Positions 34,648 to 41,713 of a stretch of DNA of 64,000 nt are shown in pieces; the stretch's first letter is position 1, and every line of letters begins with the position of its first letter. Location: assembly GCF_000463015.1 (NCBI RefSeq), contig NC_022234.1:434001-498000 (forward strand), given 5' to 3'. Position numbers and translations under genes: made by a program. Source of the DNA: Variovorax paradoxus B4. Lineage in GTDB: Bacteria > Pseudomonadota > Gammaproteobacteria > Burkholderiales > Burkholderiaceae_C. The notes beneath the pieces were generated by a model, which worked only from the letters and a program-made list of their open reading frames with translations, searched no databases and was not told the DNA's origin.

Positions 34648-35855
34648 ACCCCGTGACCTCGAAAAAAACCTTGTGGATATCGATCTCGGCGGGTGTGGCC
34701 GTCTCGGCCGCGCTGCTCTGGGCCTTCGCGCCAAGGCCGCTGGCCGTGGAGGTGGCGCGCGCCAGCGTGGGTCCGTACGAACAGGCCGTGCTCGAAGACG
34801 GCCGGACGCGCCTGCGCGACCGCTATGCGCTGAGCGCACCGCTGACGGGCCGGCTGGCCCGCATCGCGCTGCGCGAGGGAGACGCGGTGGAAGCCGGTGC
34901 CGTGGTCGCCACCATCACGCCGGCACTCTCGCCCATGCTCGACGAACGCACGCGGCGCGAGCAGTCCGCCCGCGCCGAAGCCGCCGAGGCGGCGGTGCGC
35001 AGGGCCGACGCCGGCGTGCAGCGCGCGCGGGTTGCCGTGGAGCAGGCGCGCACCGAGCTTCGGCGCAACGAGCAGCTGGCGCAGCAGCACTTCATCTCGC
35101 CGGCCAAGGTCGACACCGACCGGCTGGCGCTCGAGGCCGCCCGGATGGAACTCGAAGCGGCCGTGCAGTCGCGCCAGGTGGCGGGGCACGAGCGCGACAC
35201 CGCGCGTGCCGCCTTGATCGCCATCCGCACACCCGGCTCCGGCGAGGGAAGCTTTGCGCTGCGTTCCCCGGTGAGCGGTCGCGTCCTGCGCGTGGCACAG
35301 ACCAGCGAGGCGACGGTGATGCTCGGCGCGCCGCTGATCGACATCGGCGACACCGCGCGGCTGGAGATCGTGGCCGAGCTGCTGACCACCGACGCGCTGC
35401 AGGCGCTGCCCGGCGCGCCGGTGCGTATCGAGCGCTGGGGCGGCGAGGGCGTGCTGGAGGGACGTGTGCGCCGCGTCGAGCCCGCCGCGTTCACCAAGGT
35501 GTCGGCGCTGGGCATCGAGGAGCAGCGCGTGAACGTCCTGATCGACCTCGTCGGGCCGCCCGATCTGTGGCGGGCGCTGGGCGACGGCTACCGGGTGGGG
35601 GTGCGCATCGTGACGCTGTCGCGTTCCTCGGTCCTGCGGGTGCCGGTGAGCGCGGTCTTTCCGCAGCCCGGCGGCGGCATGGCCGTGTTCGTGGCGAAGA
35701 CGGGAAGAGCGCAGCTTGCGCCGGTCGAGTTCGGTGGACGCAACGGCAGCGAGGCCTGGGTGCGCGGGGGAATTGCCGAGGGGGCCGAGGTGATCGTCTA
35801 TCCGGCGGCGACGCTGCGCGACGGCATGCGCGTCAAGGTGCGTGCGGTGCGCTGA
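34644..35855 (+). CDS. Periplasmic adaptor (HlyD/membrane-fusion) protein of the ABC exporter
   Basis: 403 residues. GTG start overlapping the permease stop (GTGA). One N-terminal membrane segment (LWISISAGVAVSAALLWAFA), a first lipoyl half near residue 65 (RLARIALREGDAVEAGAVVATI), a long alpha-hairpin about 95-190 rich in Ala/Glu/Arg, then the second lipoyl half (LRSPVSGRVLRV) and a beta-barrel domain. No outer-membrane partner gene is nearby, so TolC supplied elsewhere is likely. Confidence 0.9.
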
Positions 35856-35880
35856 GGCTTCGCCGCACGCACTTGGCCGC

Positions 35881-36303
35881 TTACTGGATCTCGAGGGTGC
35901 TGCGGCCGGCGCCTTCCCGCTTGGGAAGCGTCAGGCGCAGCACGCCGTCCTCGAGCTTGGCCACCGCGGTCTTCTCGTCGACCTCGGTGGCCAGCGAGAA
36001 GCCGCGCGACACGCTGCCCCGGTAGGTTTCAGTGACCAGGGCGCGGCCATGCTTCTTTTCCTGGTCCTTCTTGATCTCGGCGGAGATCGACACGTAGTTG
36101 CCGTCGATCGAGACGCGGACGTCTTCCTTCTTCGCGCCGGGAATCTCGGCCGTGACAAGGTATTCCTTGTCGTTTTCGGTCACGTCGACACGAATGTCGG
36201 CCGGCAGGTCGACGTCGTCCATCAGCTGCAGGGGCCGCGCCCAGCGGCGCAGCATGTCGGGAAACAGGTTTTCGAGCCGGTCAAGGCGAGTGAGTGCGTT
36301 CAT
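35881..36303 (-). CDS. Small heat-shock protein (Hsp20 / alpha-crystallin family)
   Basis: 140 residues from MNALTRLDRLENLFP. The alpha-crystallin domain spans about 40-130: IRVDVTENDKEYLVTAEIPG, KEDVRVSIDGNYVSISAE and the closing LEDGVLRLTLPKR. A C-terminal LEIQ replaces the classical IXI. ATP-independent holdase chaperone in the cytoplasm. Ribosome site GGAG 7 nt before the ATG. Driven by an FNR-type promoter (box 36402-36415), so it looks oxygen- rather than heat-controlled. Confidence 0.93.
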   Translation of the reverse strand: MNALTRLDRLENLFPDMLRRWARPLQLMDDVDLPADIRVDVTENDKEYLVTAEIPGAKKEDVRVSIDGNYVSISAEIKKDQEKKHGRALVTETYRGSVSRGFSLATEVDEKTAVAKLEDGVLRLTLPKREGAGRSTLEIQ

Positions 36304-36374
36304 CGTTTGCTCCACAGGGTTGGTTGGATTTCGCACCGGACCTGCCCTCGAGCCGGGCAGCAGCGCGAGCATTC

Positions 36375-36415
36375 ACTCTAGGCAGTCGAACGCCGTGGTT
36401 CTTGCGCTGGATCAA
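36375..36415 (-). promoter_or_regulatory. FNR/Dnr-type promoter of the hsp20 gene
   Basis: Box TTGCGCTGGATCAA at 36402-36415 (in promoter direction TTGATCCAGCGCAA) with -10 TAGAGT at 36375-36380, 31 bp from the box centre. Confidence 0.85.
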
Positions 36416-36470
36416 TCGCGTGCGCTGCGGGCCCGATGCGCACGGTTCACGGCGCGCGGCGCCAGGGAGA

Positions 36471-36511
36471 TTGATGCACGTCAACACACGAGCGCGTCAT
36501 GCGCGCAAGCT
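36471..36511 (+). promoter_or_regulatory. FNR/Dnr-type promoter of the PaaK-like ligase gene
   Basis: Box TTGATGCACGTCAA at 36471-36484; -10 CAAGCT at 36506-36511, 31 bp from the centre. Predicted transcript start near 36518, which lies after the upstream in-frame ATG at 36499 and so excludes it as start of the ligase. Confidence 0.78.
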
Positions 36512-36533
36512 CGCTGCTCCAAGGAACCGCCCC

Positions 36534-36581
36534 ATGCGCCTCGCCCACCCCGGAAACGCCCCTCATGCTGCCCGTCCTTGA
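36534..36581 (+). CDS. Possible 15-residue leader ORF of the PaaK-like ligase
   Basis: First ATG after the predicted transcript start, with a good ribosome site (AAGGA, 9 nt spacing). It encodes MRLAHPGN...AARP and stops 17 bp inside the ligase gene, in another frame. Could couple or modulate translation of the ligase; conservation unknown. Confidence 0.3.
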   Translation: MRLAHPGNAPHAARP

Positions 36582-37956
36582 TCCGTGGCAGGCGTGCGCG
36601 GCCGCAGCGGACGTGTCCCTGGCCGCGCGCGCTTCCGACGAAGCGCTTCGGCGCCGCCGCGAGAGCCGCCTGGCGTCTCTCTTCTCGGCAGCCGCCGCGG
36701 GATCGGCCCTGTACCGGCGCGTGTTCGCCGGCCGCGATCCGACGGGCGCCAGGCTGGAAGAGCTACCCATCGCCCACAAGAAGGCGCTGATGCGCGACTT
36801 CAAGTCCTGGGTGGCCGATCCGGCACTCGACCTGGGCAGCCTGCGCGGCTTCGTTGCAGACCGCGCGAACATCGCCGAGCCCTGGCTCGGTCGCTACATG
36901 GTCTGGGAGAGTTCGGGCAGCACCGGCGAGCCGGGCATCTTCGTTCAGGACGCGGCGGCCATGGCGGTGTACGATGCCCTCGAGGCCATGCGCCGGCCGG
37001 TACTTCGGCCGCTCCAGCGGTGGCTGGACCCGTGGGGGCTGACCGAACGCGTCGCCTTCGTCGGCGCGACGGGCGGCCATTTCGCCAGCACGGTGTCGGT
37101 GGAGCGTCTGCGCCGGCTCCAGCCCGGTCTGGCGGACCGGCTGCGCAGCTTCTCCTTCCTGCAGCCCATCGACGCACTGGTCGCGCAGCTGAATGCGTTC
37201 CGGCCGACGGTGCTTGCCACCTATCCGAGCGCGGCCGTGCTGCTGGCGCAGGAGCGCCGCTCCGGGCGATTGACGGTGTCGCTGCAGGAGATCTGGACCG
37301 GCGGCGAAGGCTTTTCCCGCACCAGGCGCGCCTTCGTCCGGAAGGCGTTCGAGTGTCCGGTCGCCAACAGCTACGGCGCCTCGGAGTTCCTGTCGCTGGC
37401 TTTCGAATGCAGCCTCGGCGTGCTGCATCTGAACAGCGACTGGGCGATTCTCGAGCCGGTCGATGCGCAAGGCGTGGCCATGCCACCGGGCCGCCCCGGC
37501 ACGACGACCCTGTTGACCAATCTGGCCAATCACGTGCAGCCACTGATCCGCTACGACCTCGGCGACCGCGTCACGCTGCTGGCGCCGCGCTGTGCATGCG
37601 GTTCGCGGCTTCCGGCGATCGAGGTCGAGGGGCGCGACGACGACACGCTCGTCTTTCGAGGCGCCCGCGGCGCGCTGCCGGTGAAGATCGTTCCGCTGGC
37701 GGTGAGCACCGTGCTCGAGGAGGAGGCCGGCCTGTTCGATTTCCAGCTGGTGCAGCAGGGCCCCGGCGAGCTGCTGCTGCAAACCGGCCGAAGCGGCGCG
37801 GACACGCAAGCGGCGCTGGAGAAGGCGAGCCGGATACTCCGGGACTTCCTGGCGGCGCAGGGCGCGGGCGGCGTGCGCGTTCAGTGCCGTGTCGGCGAGA
37901 GCGGCTGCTGCGGGCGAAGCGGCAAGGCCAAGCGCGTGGTCTCCTCGCTGCGATGA
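36565..37956 (+). CDS. Phenylacetate-CoA ligase-like AMP-forming enzyme
   Basis: 463 residues from MLPVLDPW. Adenylate-forming signature ESSGSTGEPGIF near residue 114, a second nucleotide motif NSYGASEF near 270 and YDLGDRVTLLAP near 330; this is the PaaK/'CoF synthetase' branch of the ANL superfamily. A zinc-type CACGSR follows. It should activate a carboxylate as an acyl-adenylate or CoA ester; the acid is not evident. ATG 36565 has GGAAA upstream; 36499 is excluded by the predicted transcript start. Followed by a strong hairpin (37977-38002). Confidence 0.8.
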   Translation: MLPVLDPWQACAAAADVSLAARASDEALRRRRESRLASLFSAAAAGSALYRRVFAGRDPTGARLEELPIAHKKALMRDFKSWVADPALDLGSLRGFVADRANIAEPWLGRYMVWESSGSTGEPGIFVQDAAAMAVYDALEAMRRPVLRPLQRWLDPWGLTERVAFVGATGGHFASTVSVERLRRLQPGLADRLRSFSFLQPIDALVAQLNAFRPTVLATYPSAAVLLAQERRSGRLTVSLQEIWTGGEGFSRTRRAFVRKAFECPVANSYGASEFLSLAFECSLGVLHLNSDWAILEPVDAQGVAMPPGRPGTTTLLTNLANHVQPLIRYDLGDRVTLLAPRCACGSRLPAIEVEGRDDDTLVFRGARGALPVKIVPLAVSTVLEEEAGLFDFQLVQQGPGELLLQTGRSGADTQAALEKASRILRDFLAAQGAGGVRVQCRVGESGCCGRSGKAKRVVSSLR

Positions 37957-37976
37957 CGGTCCCGCAGGCGAAGTCC

Positions 37977-38002
37977 CCGCCCGGGCCCTTCGGCCCGGGC
38001 GG
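37977..38002 (+). terminator. Strong GC hairpin after the PaaK-like gene
   Basis: Perfect 11-bp inverted repeat CCGCCCGGGCC / GGCCCGGGCGG with a CTTC loop, 20 bp after the stop. No T-run follows; instead the FNR-type box of the next gene begins 2 bp later. It probably ends or attenuates the upstream transcript. Confidence 0.55.
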
Positions 38003-38003
38003 C

Positions 38004-38044
38004 TTGATCCAGCGCAAGTCCGGCGCGCATGGACCCGTCAACAT
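38004..38044 (+). promoter_or_regulatory. FNR/Dnr-type promoter of the phosphoribosyltransferase gene
   Basis: Box TTGATCCAGCGCAA at 38004-38017, identical in promoter orientation to those of hsp20 and the Ala-rich protein; -10 CAACAT at 38039-38044, 31 bp from the centre. Confidence 0.75.
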
Positions 38045-38093
38045 TCGCAGGTCTCGATGGGAAATCCCTTGACGGCCGCCCAGGAGCGCCACG

Positions 38094-38753
38094 ATGAGCC
38101 AGCTTTTCGAAGACCGCGCGGATGCCGGGCGTCGCCTGGCCAGGGAACTGCGCAAGATGAAGCTGCGGGATCCGGTCATCTTCGCGCTGCCTCGCGGCGG
38201 AGTCCCCGTGGCAGCAGAAGTCGCGCGCGCGCTGCGCGCACCGCTCGACCTGCTGCTGGTGCACAAGATCGGCGCGCCCGGCCAGCCGGAGGTCGCCGTG
38301 GCGGCGGTTGCCGCAGGCGCGCGGCCGGTCGTCGAAGTCTGCAATGAAACCCTGCGGCTGGCCGGTGCGTCGACCGACTACGTGCAGGGCGAACTGCCGC
38401 TTCATCTCGAGGAAATCGAGCGCAGGCGCAGGCTTTACCTCCAGGGGCGTTCATCGCCGCCGGTGGCGGGGCGCACGGCGGTGCTGGTCGATGATGGAAT
38501 CGCAACCGGCACCACCGTGCGGGCGGCGCTGCGAAGCCTGCGCGACCGCAGGCCCGAACGCATCGTCCTCGCCGTGCCGGTCGCTCCAGCGGCGCAGCTG
38601 GAGCGGCTGCGCACAGAGGTGGATGCCGTCGTATGCCTTCTGACCCCGGAGCCTTTCGTCGCCGTGGGTGCGTACTACCACCACTTCAATCAGACCACCG
38701 ACGAGCAGGTGGTCGCCCTGATGGCCGCGCAGCCGTGGGCGGCCGGGCCGTAG
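38094..38753 (+). CDS. Phosphoribosyltransferase family protein
   Basis: 219 residues. The PRPP-binding signature VLVDDGIATGTTVRAAL is near residue 130 and FALPRGGVPVAAEVARAL near 30. Stand-alone PRTases of this kind (COG1926) are common in USP-rich stress clusters, and their substrate is unknown. Ribosome site GGAG before the ATG. The window also encodes two divergent PRPP synthetase-like proteins, so a shared PRPP-linked role is possible. Confidence 0.88.
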   Translation: MSQLFEDRADAGRRLARELRKMKLRDPVIFALPRGGVPVAAEVARALRAPLDLLLVHKIGAPGQPEVAVAAVAAGARPVVEVCNETLRLAGASTDYVQGELPLHLEEIERRRRLYLQGRSSPPVAGRTAVLVDDGIATGTTVRAALRSLRDRRPERIVLAVPVAPAAQLERLRTEVDAVVCLLTPEPFVAVGAYYHHFNQTTDEQVVALMAAQPWAAGP

Positions 38754-38793
38754 GCCGCGAAGCGGGCGCCGTCATTGGCAGCGGCCCGCGGTA

Positions 38794-38813
38794 CCGGCCC
38801 GGTCATGGGCCGG
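38794..38813. terminator. Hairpin between convergent genes
   Basis: 7-bp inverted repeat CCGGCCC / GGGCCGG with a 6-nt loop, between the ends of the phosphoribosyltransferase and the phosphotransferase-like gene (overlapping the latter's stop). Candidate bidirectional terminator; no clear T-tract. Confidence 0.4.
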
Positions 38814-39876
38814 AAAGGGCCATGTGCGCCCGCTTCAGATAACGGGAAGCCTGCGGCAGCCATTTCTCCGGATGGCGAGGATCGGGCTCCATCAGGTGCG
38901 CGACGCTCAGCCGTGCCCGCATCAGGGCATTCTTCGCGGTGTACAGGCGCAGCAGCGCCGGCGCTGGCGCGTCGTCGAGGGCTGCAGCGATGCGGGTGCA
39001 CAGCAGCGGGCCGATCGATGCGTCGCCCGCCATGTCGCATTCCAGGCCGAGGAAACACAGTTCGTCGAACGGGTCGACCTCGCCCAGGCGGGCATCGAAC
39101 TCGAGCGCGTCGAACACTGTCGGTGGCTCGACGAGGCACACGTGCTCGGCGCGCAGATCGCCATGGCCTTCGACGATACGGCCCTCGGCGACGCGCGCGC
39201 GCAGCAGCCCTTCGTGCAGCGTCAGTGCCTCGTTCGTTCCCTGGCAGACTTCACGAACGAGCGGCAGGGCGAAGGCGGCCCGCTCGAGCATGCGCGCGCT
39301 GAGCGCGATGCCATGGCGAAGCCGCGCGACATATTCACCCTCGTCGACCGCAGCGCGTACCGCGCTGCGATAGAAGGCCGACAGCGTGGCGCCGAGCGCG
39401 TCGATGTCCCCCGGTTCGAGTTCGCCCCGCCGGATGACCCCGTCGAGCATGCGCGCCTGCGGAAGCCGCCGCATGACGACGGCCCAGTCCACCGTTTGCC
39501 GGCCTGGCTGGATGTAGGCCTCCGCAACCGCGCTGAGCGTGCCGCCGTGCCATTGCAGCGCAAGCAGGCCCAGATAGACATCCGGCGCCAGGCGCCGGTT
39601 CAGCCGCAGCTCCCTGCGGGCATTGCATTCGCGCGCCTCCAGGCTCGAATAGTCGACCGGGGGATAGACCACGGGCTTCTTCAGCTTCAGCACCTGCGTC
39701 TTGCCCAGCAGCACCCATGACATGTGGGTTTCGATGCGCTGGGGAAGCGCGCCCGCATCGCTCGCCGCGAGAAAGGACTCGAGGCAGTGGAGCTTTGCTT
39801 CCATGTCCGGCATGCGGGCGGTGCGCGCCTCGGCAGCAGCCGAATGCAAAGGGGCGGGAGTGGCACGGGTTTCCAT
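38803..39876 (-). CDS. Aminoglycoside-phosphotransferase-like protein (single domain)
   Basis: 357 residues from the longest start; alignment with the paralogue at 697 favours the internal ATG at 39804. Shared blocks: the paralogue's ETHISWVLL is ETHMSWVLL here, and its KLKKPVRFPFVDF is KLKKPVVYPPVDY. The catalytic loop reads GHGDLRAEHV, keeping the Asp but replacing the usual Asn by His, followed by FDALEFD. Unlike the 697 gene it has no P-loop kinase domain. It follows the USP gene by 11 bp, repeating the USP-phosphotransferase pairing of the window start. Substrate unknown. Confidence 0.78.
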   Translation of the reverse strand: METRATPAPLHSAAAEARTARMPDMEAKLHCLESFLAASDAGALPQRIETHMSWVLLGKTQVLKLKKPVVYPPVDYSSLEARECNARRELRLNRRLAPDVYLGLLALQWHGGTLSAVAEAYIQPGRQTVDWAVVMRRLPQARMLDGVIRRGELEPGDIDALGATLSAFYRSAVRAAVDEGEYVARLRHGIALSARMLERAAFALPLVREVCQGTNEALTLHEGLLRARVAEGRIVEGHGDLRAEHVCLVEPPTVFDALEFDARLGEVDPFDELCFLGLECDMAGDASIGPLLCTRIAAALDDAPAPALLRLYTAKNALMRARLSVAHLMEPDPRHPEKWLPQASRYLKRAHMALSGP

Positions 39877-39887
39877 CGGGAAGGGGC

Positions 39888-40724
39888 TCAGTGGGCCATC
39901 CAGACCGGCAGGGTGGCCGATTCCAGCACGGTGCGCGTGACACCGCCGAGCACCAGTTCCCTGGCCCGGCTGTGCCCATAGCAGCCCATGACGATCAGAT
40001 CGGCACCGACGTCCCCGGCGAGCGACAGCAGGGCCTGGCCTGGATACCGGGCCTCGAGGCTGCGGTGTTCCTGCACGCGCCCGACGCCATGCGTCAGGAG
40101 GCAGTTCCGAACCGCCGCCATTGCGGGTGCCGGGTCGCCCGCGCCTTCTTCGGTGGCGCAGACGAGGTGAACCTGTTTCGCCTTGCGCAGGACAGGCGCG
40201 GCCGTGGCCAGTGCATTCGCTGCCTCGCGGGTGAAGCGCCACGCGACCAGGACCGTCTCCAACTCTGCCGACGGCTCGCCGGCGAAGGGCACGATCAGTG
40301 CCGGCTTGCCGCTGCCGAGCAGCGCCGCCTCGACGAAGTCGCCGGGCACGTCGAAGCCGGTGGCATCGAACGGATCGCGCTGCCCGAGCACCATGAGGTC
40401 TGCAGTCAGGGCGCGGCGCACAAAGGTATCGGTGACCGGCTCGCCGCGAAGCTCCTGCCAGTCGCTGCGAACCGCACTGCCTTGCAAGGCGCGTTCGAAC
40501 ATCGCGAGGGCGCGTGCCCGGTGATCCGGGTCGACCGGCCCCCGCATGGGCATCGCCGGCAGTCCGCCGGGCAGGGCCAGCGCCGGCAGCACGGGGGGCG
40601 CGACCGCGAAGAGCGCGGTCAGCGCGGACTCGTGGGCCTGCGCGAGCCGGTGGGCGAACCGCAGCCGTGTCTCGGCGCGGGTGGTGCCGTCCAGGTGGAC
40701 AAGGATCGAATCGAGCGTGTTCAT
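39888..40724 (-). CDS. Universal stress protein, two-domain
   Basis: 278 residues from MNTLDSILVHLDGTTRAE. Two tandem USP domains, the second ending GCYGHSRARELVLGGVTRTVL, the ATP-binding G-x2-G-x9-G-S/T type motif. An ATG three codons upstream (40733) is an alternative. The box at 40760-40773 and -10 CAGCAT at 40732-40737 predict a transcript start at about 40725, one base before the ATG, so the mRNA may be leaderless. It heads a two-gene unit with the phosphotransferase-like gene. Confidence 0.9.
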   Translation of the reverse strand: MNTLDSILVHLDGTTRAETRLRFAHRLAQAHESALTALFAVAPPVLPALALPGGLPAMPMRGPVDPDHRARALAMFERALQGSAVRSDWQELRGEPVTDTFVRRALTADLMVLGQRDPFDATGFDVPGDFVEAALLGSGKPALIVPFAGEPSAELETVLVAWRFTREAANALATAAPVLRKAKQVHLVCATEEGAGDPAPAMAAVRNCLLTHGVGRVQEHRSLEARYPGQALLSLAGDVGADLIVMGCYGHSRARELVLGGVTRTVLESATLPVWMAH

Positions 40725-40731
40725 GGCTGCC

Positions 40732-40773
40732 ATGCTGCGCCGGCCCTGGGCAAGGCGCCTTGCGCCAGCGCAA
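40732..40773 (-). promoter_or_regulatory. FNR/Dnr-type promoter of the USP-phosphotransferase pair
   Basis: Fully symmetrical variant box TTGCGCCAGCGCAA at 40760-40773; -10 CAGCAT at 40732-40737, 32 bp from the centre. The predicted +1 coincides with the start codon to within one base. Confidence 0.65.
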
Positions 40774-40806
40774 TGAACGAAGGGGGCATCCCCGGGTGCT
40801 CGCCCT

Positions 40807-41070
40807 TCAGTGATGGCTCGCGTACCGCATGGCTTGCGCCCGTGCATGGCGCAGTGCCTCGGCGGCCGTGGCGTACGGTGCCGCGTCCTCGGGCAGGTGC
40901 ACCGCCTCTGCAGCCCCGCGCCGGCAGATCGCAACGGGCTGGAACAAGGCACCGGCAGGACGCACGCCCAGCTCGCAGCGCCAGCCGTTCGACTGGAACA
41001 GCTCCGACTGCGCGAAGTCCGCTGTCGCGTCTTCGCATGGGGCGGTGGCGGCGCGGAGCATGGCGTTCAC
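40807..41070 (-). CDS. Small conserved-looking protein, unknown function
   Basis: 87 residues; GTG start overlapping the stop of the host-attachment-like gene (GTGA). Segments LFQSNGWRCELGVRP, FQPVAICRRG and TAAEALRHARAQAMRYA suggest a compact alpha/beta protein in which a Trp-containing strand is followed by a C-terminal helix. No family recognised with confidence. Translational coupling supports it being real. Confidence 0.6.
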   Translation of the reverse strand: MNAMLRAATAPCEDATADFAQSELFQSNGWRCELGVRPAGALFQPVAICRRGAAEAVHLPEDAAPYATAAEALRHARAQAMRYASHH

Positions 41071-41516
41071 GGCTTTCCGTCCGAGGGTACGGCGATGCGC
41101 CGTTCGAGCTCGGTGATTCCCACATGGGACAGGTCGCAGTCGAGCAAGGTCTGGACTCGCTCGCTCACTGCATTGCTCAGTTGGGCCCTGAGCTCGCCGA
41201 TGAAGGGATTGGATGAAAAGATCATGAGCGAGCCGAACTTGCCCGCGGCCAGCGCTTCGTCCAGCCGCTGCGCGATCTCCCTGGCGAAGCGCCGATGCTC
41301 TTTCCGGTGCGCGTCGCTGCGCGGCTCGAACTGGTTGACGCCATGGCTGTTGTCGGCGGCCTGGCGACCGGCGCGGTCGGCCGCGAGCGCGCCGGTGCGC
41401 AGACGGCTTTCCGAGTGGGTCAGGGTCGCGACCGGCACCAGCGGCTCGATGGCGGATTTCCGGCTGAAGATGCGTGCCAGCGCCGCATTGGTGACAACGA
41501 TCCATTGGGATTTCAT
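41067..41516 (-). CDS. Host-attachment / baeRF-like protein
   Basis: 149 residues from MKSQWIVVTNAALARIF, a start typical of the 'host attachment protein' family, which is related to the bacterial/archaeal eRF1-like (baeRF) domain. It continues VATLTHSESR, GVNQFEPRSDAHRKEHRRFAREIA and GSLMIFSSNPFIGELRAQL. The annotation name comes from a phage-related homologue and says little; baeRF proteins may act on stalled ribosomes. FNR-type promoter at 41543-41584, with the transcript starting about 20 nt upstream. Confidence 0.8.
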   Translation of the reverse strand: MKSQWIVVTNAALARIFSRKSAIEPLVPVATLTHSESRLRTGALAADRAGRQAADNSHGVNQFEPRSDAHRKEHRRFAREIAQRLDEALAAGKFGSLMIFSSNPFIGELRAQLSNAVSERVQTLLDCDLSHVGITELERRIAVPSDGKP

Positions 41517-41542
41517 GGCAGTCTCGTAGAAAGTGACGGCCA

Positions 41543-41584
41543 AGCTTAGGTCGGCTAGACAGATCGGAGATTGCGCTTGATCAA
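41543..41584 (-). promoter_or_regulatory. FNR/Dnr-type promoter of the host-attachment-like gene
   Basis: Box TTGCGCTTGATCAA at 41571-41584; minus-strand -10 TAAGCT at 41543-41548, 32 bp from the centre. One of a pair of boxes in this divergent gap. Confidence 0.82.
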
Positions 41585-41622
41585 GTGCGCGCGGCCGGTC
41601 TCCCTCGGTGCGGCGCCCGAGC

Positions 41623-41664
41623 TTGATCTTCGTCAAGCTTCGCATGCGTCGGCACCCGCATGAT
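41623..41664 (+). promoter_or_regulatory. FNR/Dnr-type promoter of the CFA-synthase-like operon
   Basis: Box TTGATCTTCGTCAA at 41623-41636; -10 CATGAT at 41659-41664, 32 bp from the centre. Predicted transcript start near 41671. Confidence 0.78.
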
Positions 41665-41681
41665 CTCCCGTTTGGAGATCA
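41661..41681 (+). repeat. Perfect 8-bp inverted repeat at the CFA-operon transcript start
   Basis: TGATCTCC and GGAGATCA flank a 5-nt spacer; the predicted +1 falls in the spacer. It could be an operator for a second regulator. The right arm also contains the GGAG that would serve the short upstream ORF at 41684. Confidence 0.5.
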
Positions 41682-41683
41682 CC

Positions 41684-41713
41684 TTGGCCCGCGATTCCTC
41701 CTCCTCTCCATGA
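41684..41713 (+). CDS. Possible 9-residue leader ORF of the CFA-synthase-like gene
   Basis: TTG start 6 nt after GGAG, encoding MARDSSSSP, with a stop overlapping the main ATG (ATGA at 41710-41713). The main ATG itself has a pyrimidine-rich upstream region and no ribosome site, so coupling from this ORF would explain its translation. Confidence 0.35.
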   Translation: MARDSSSSP

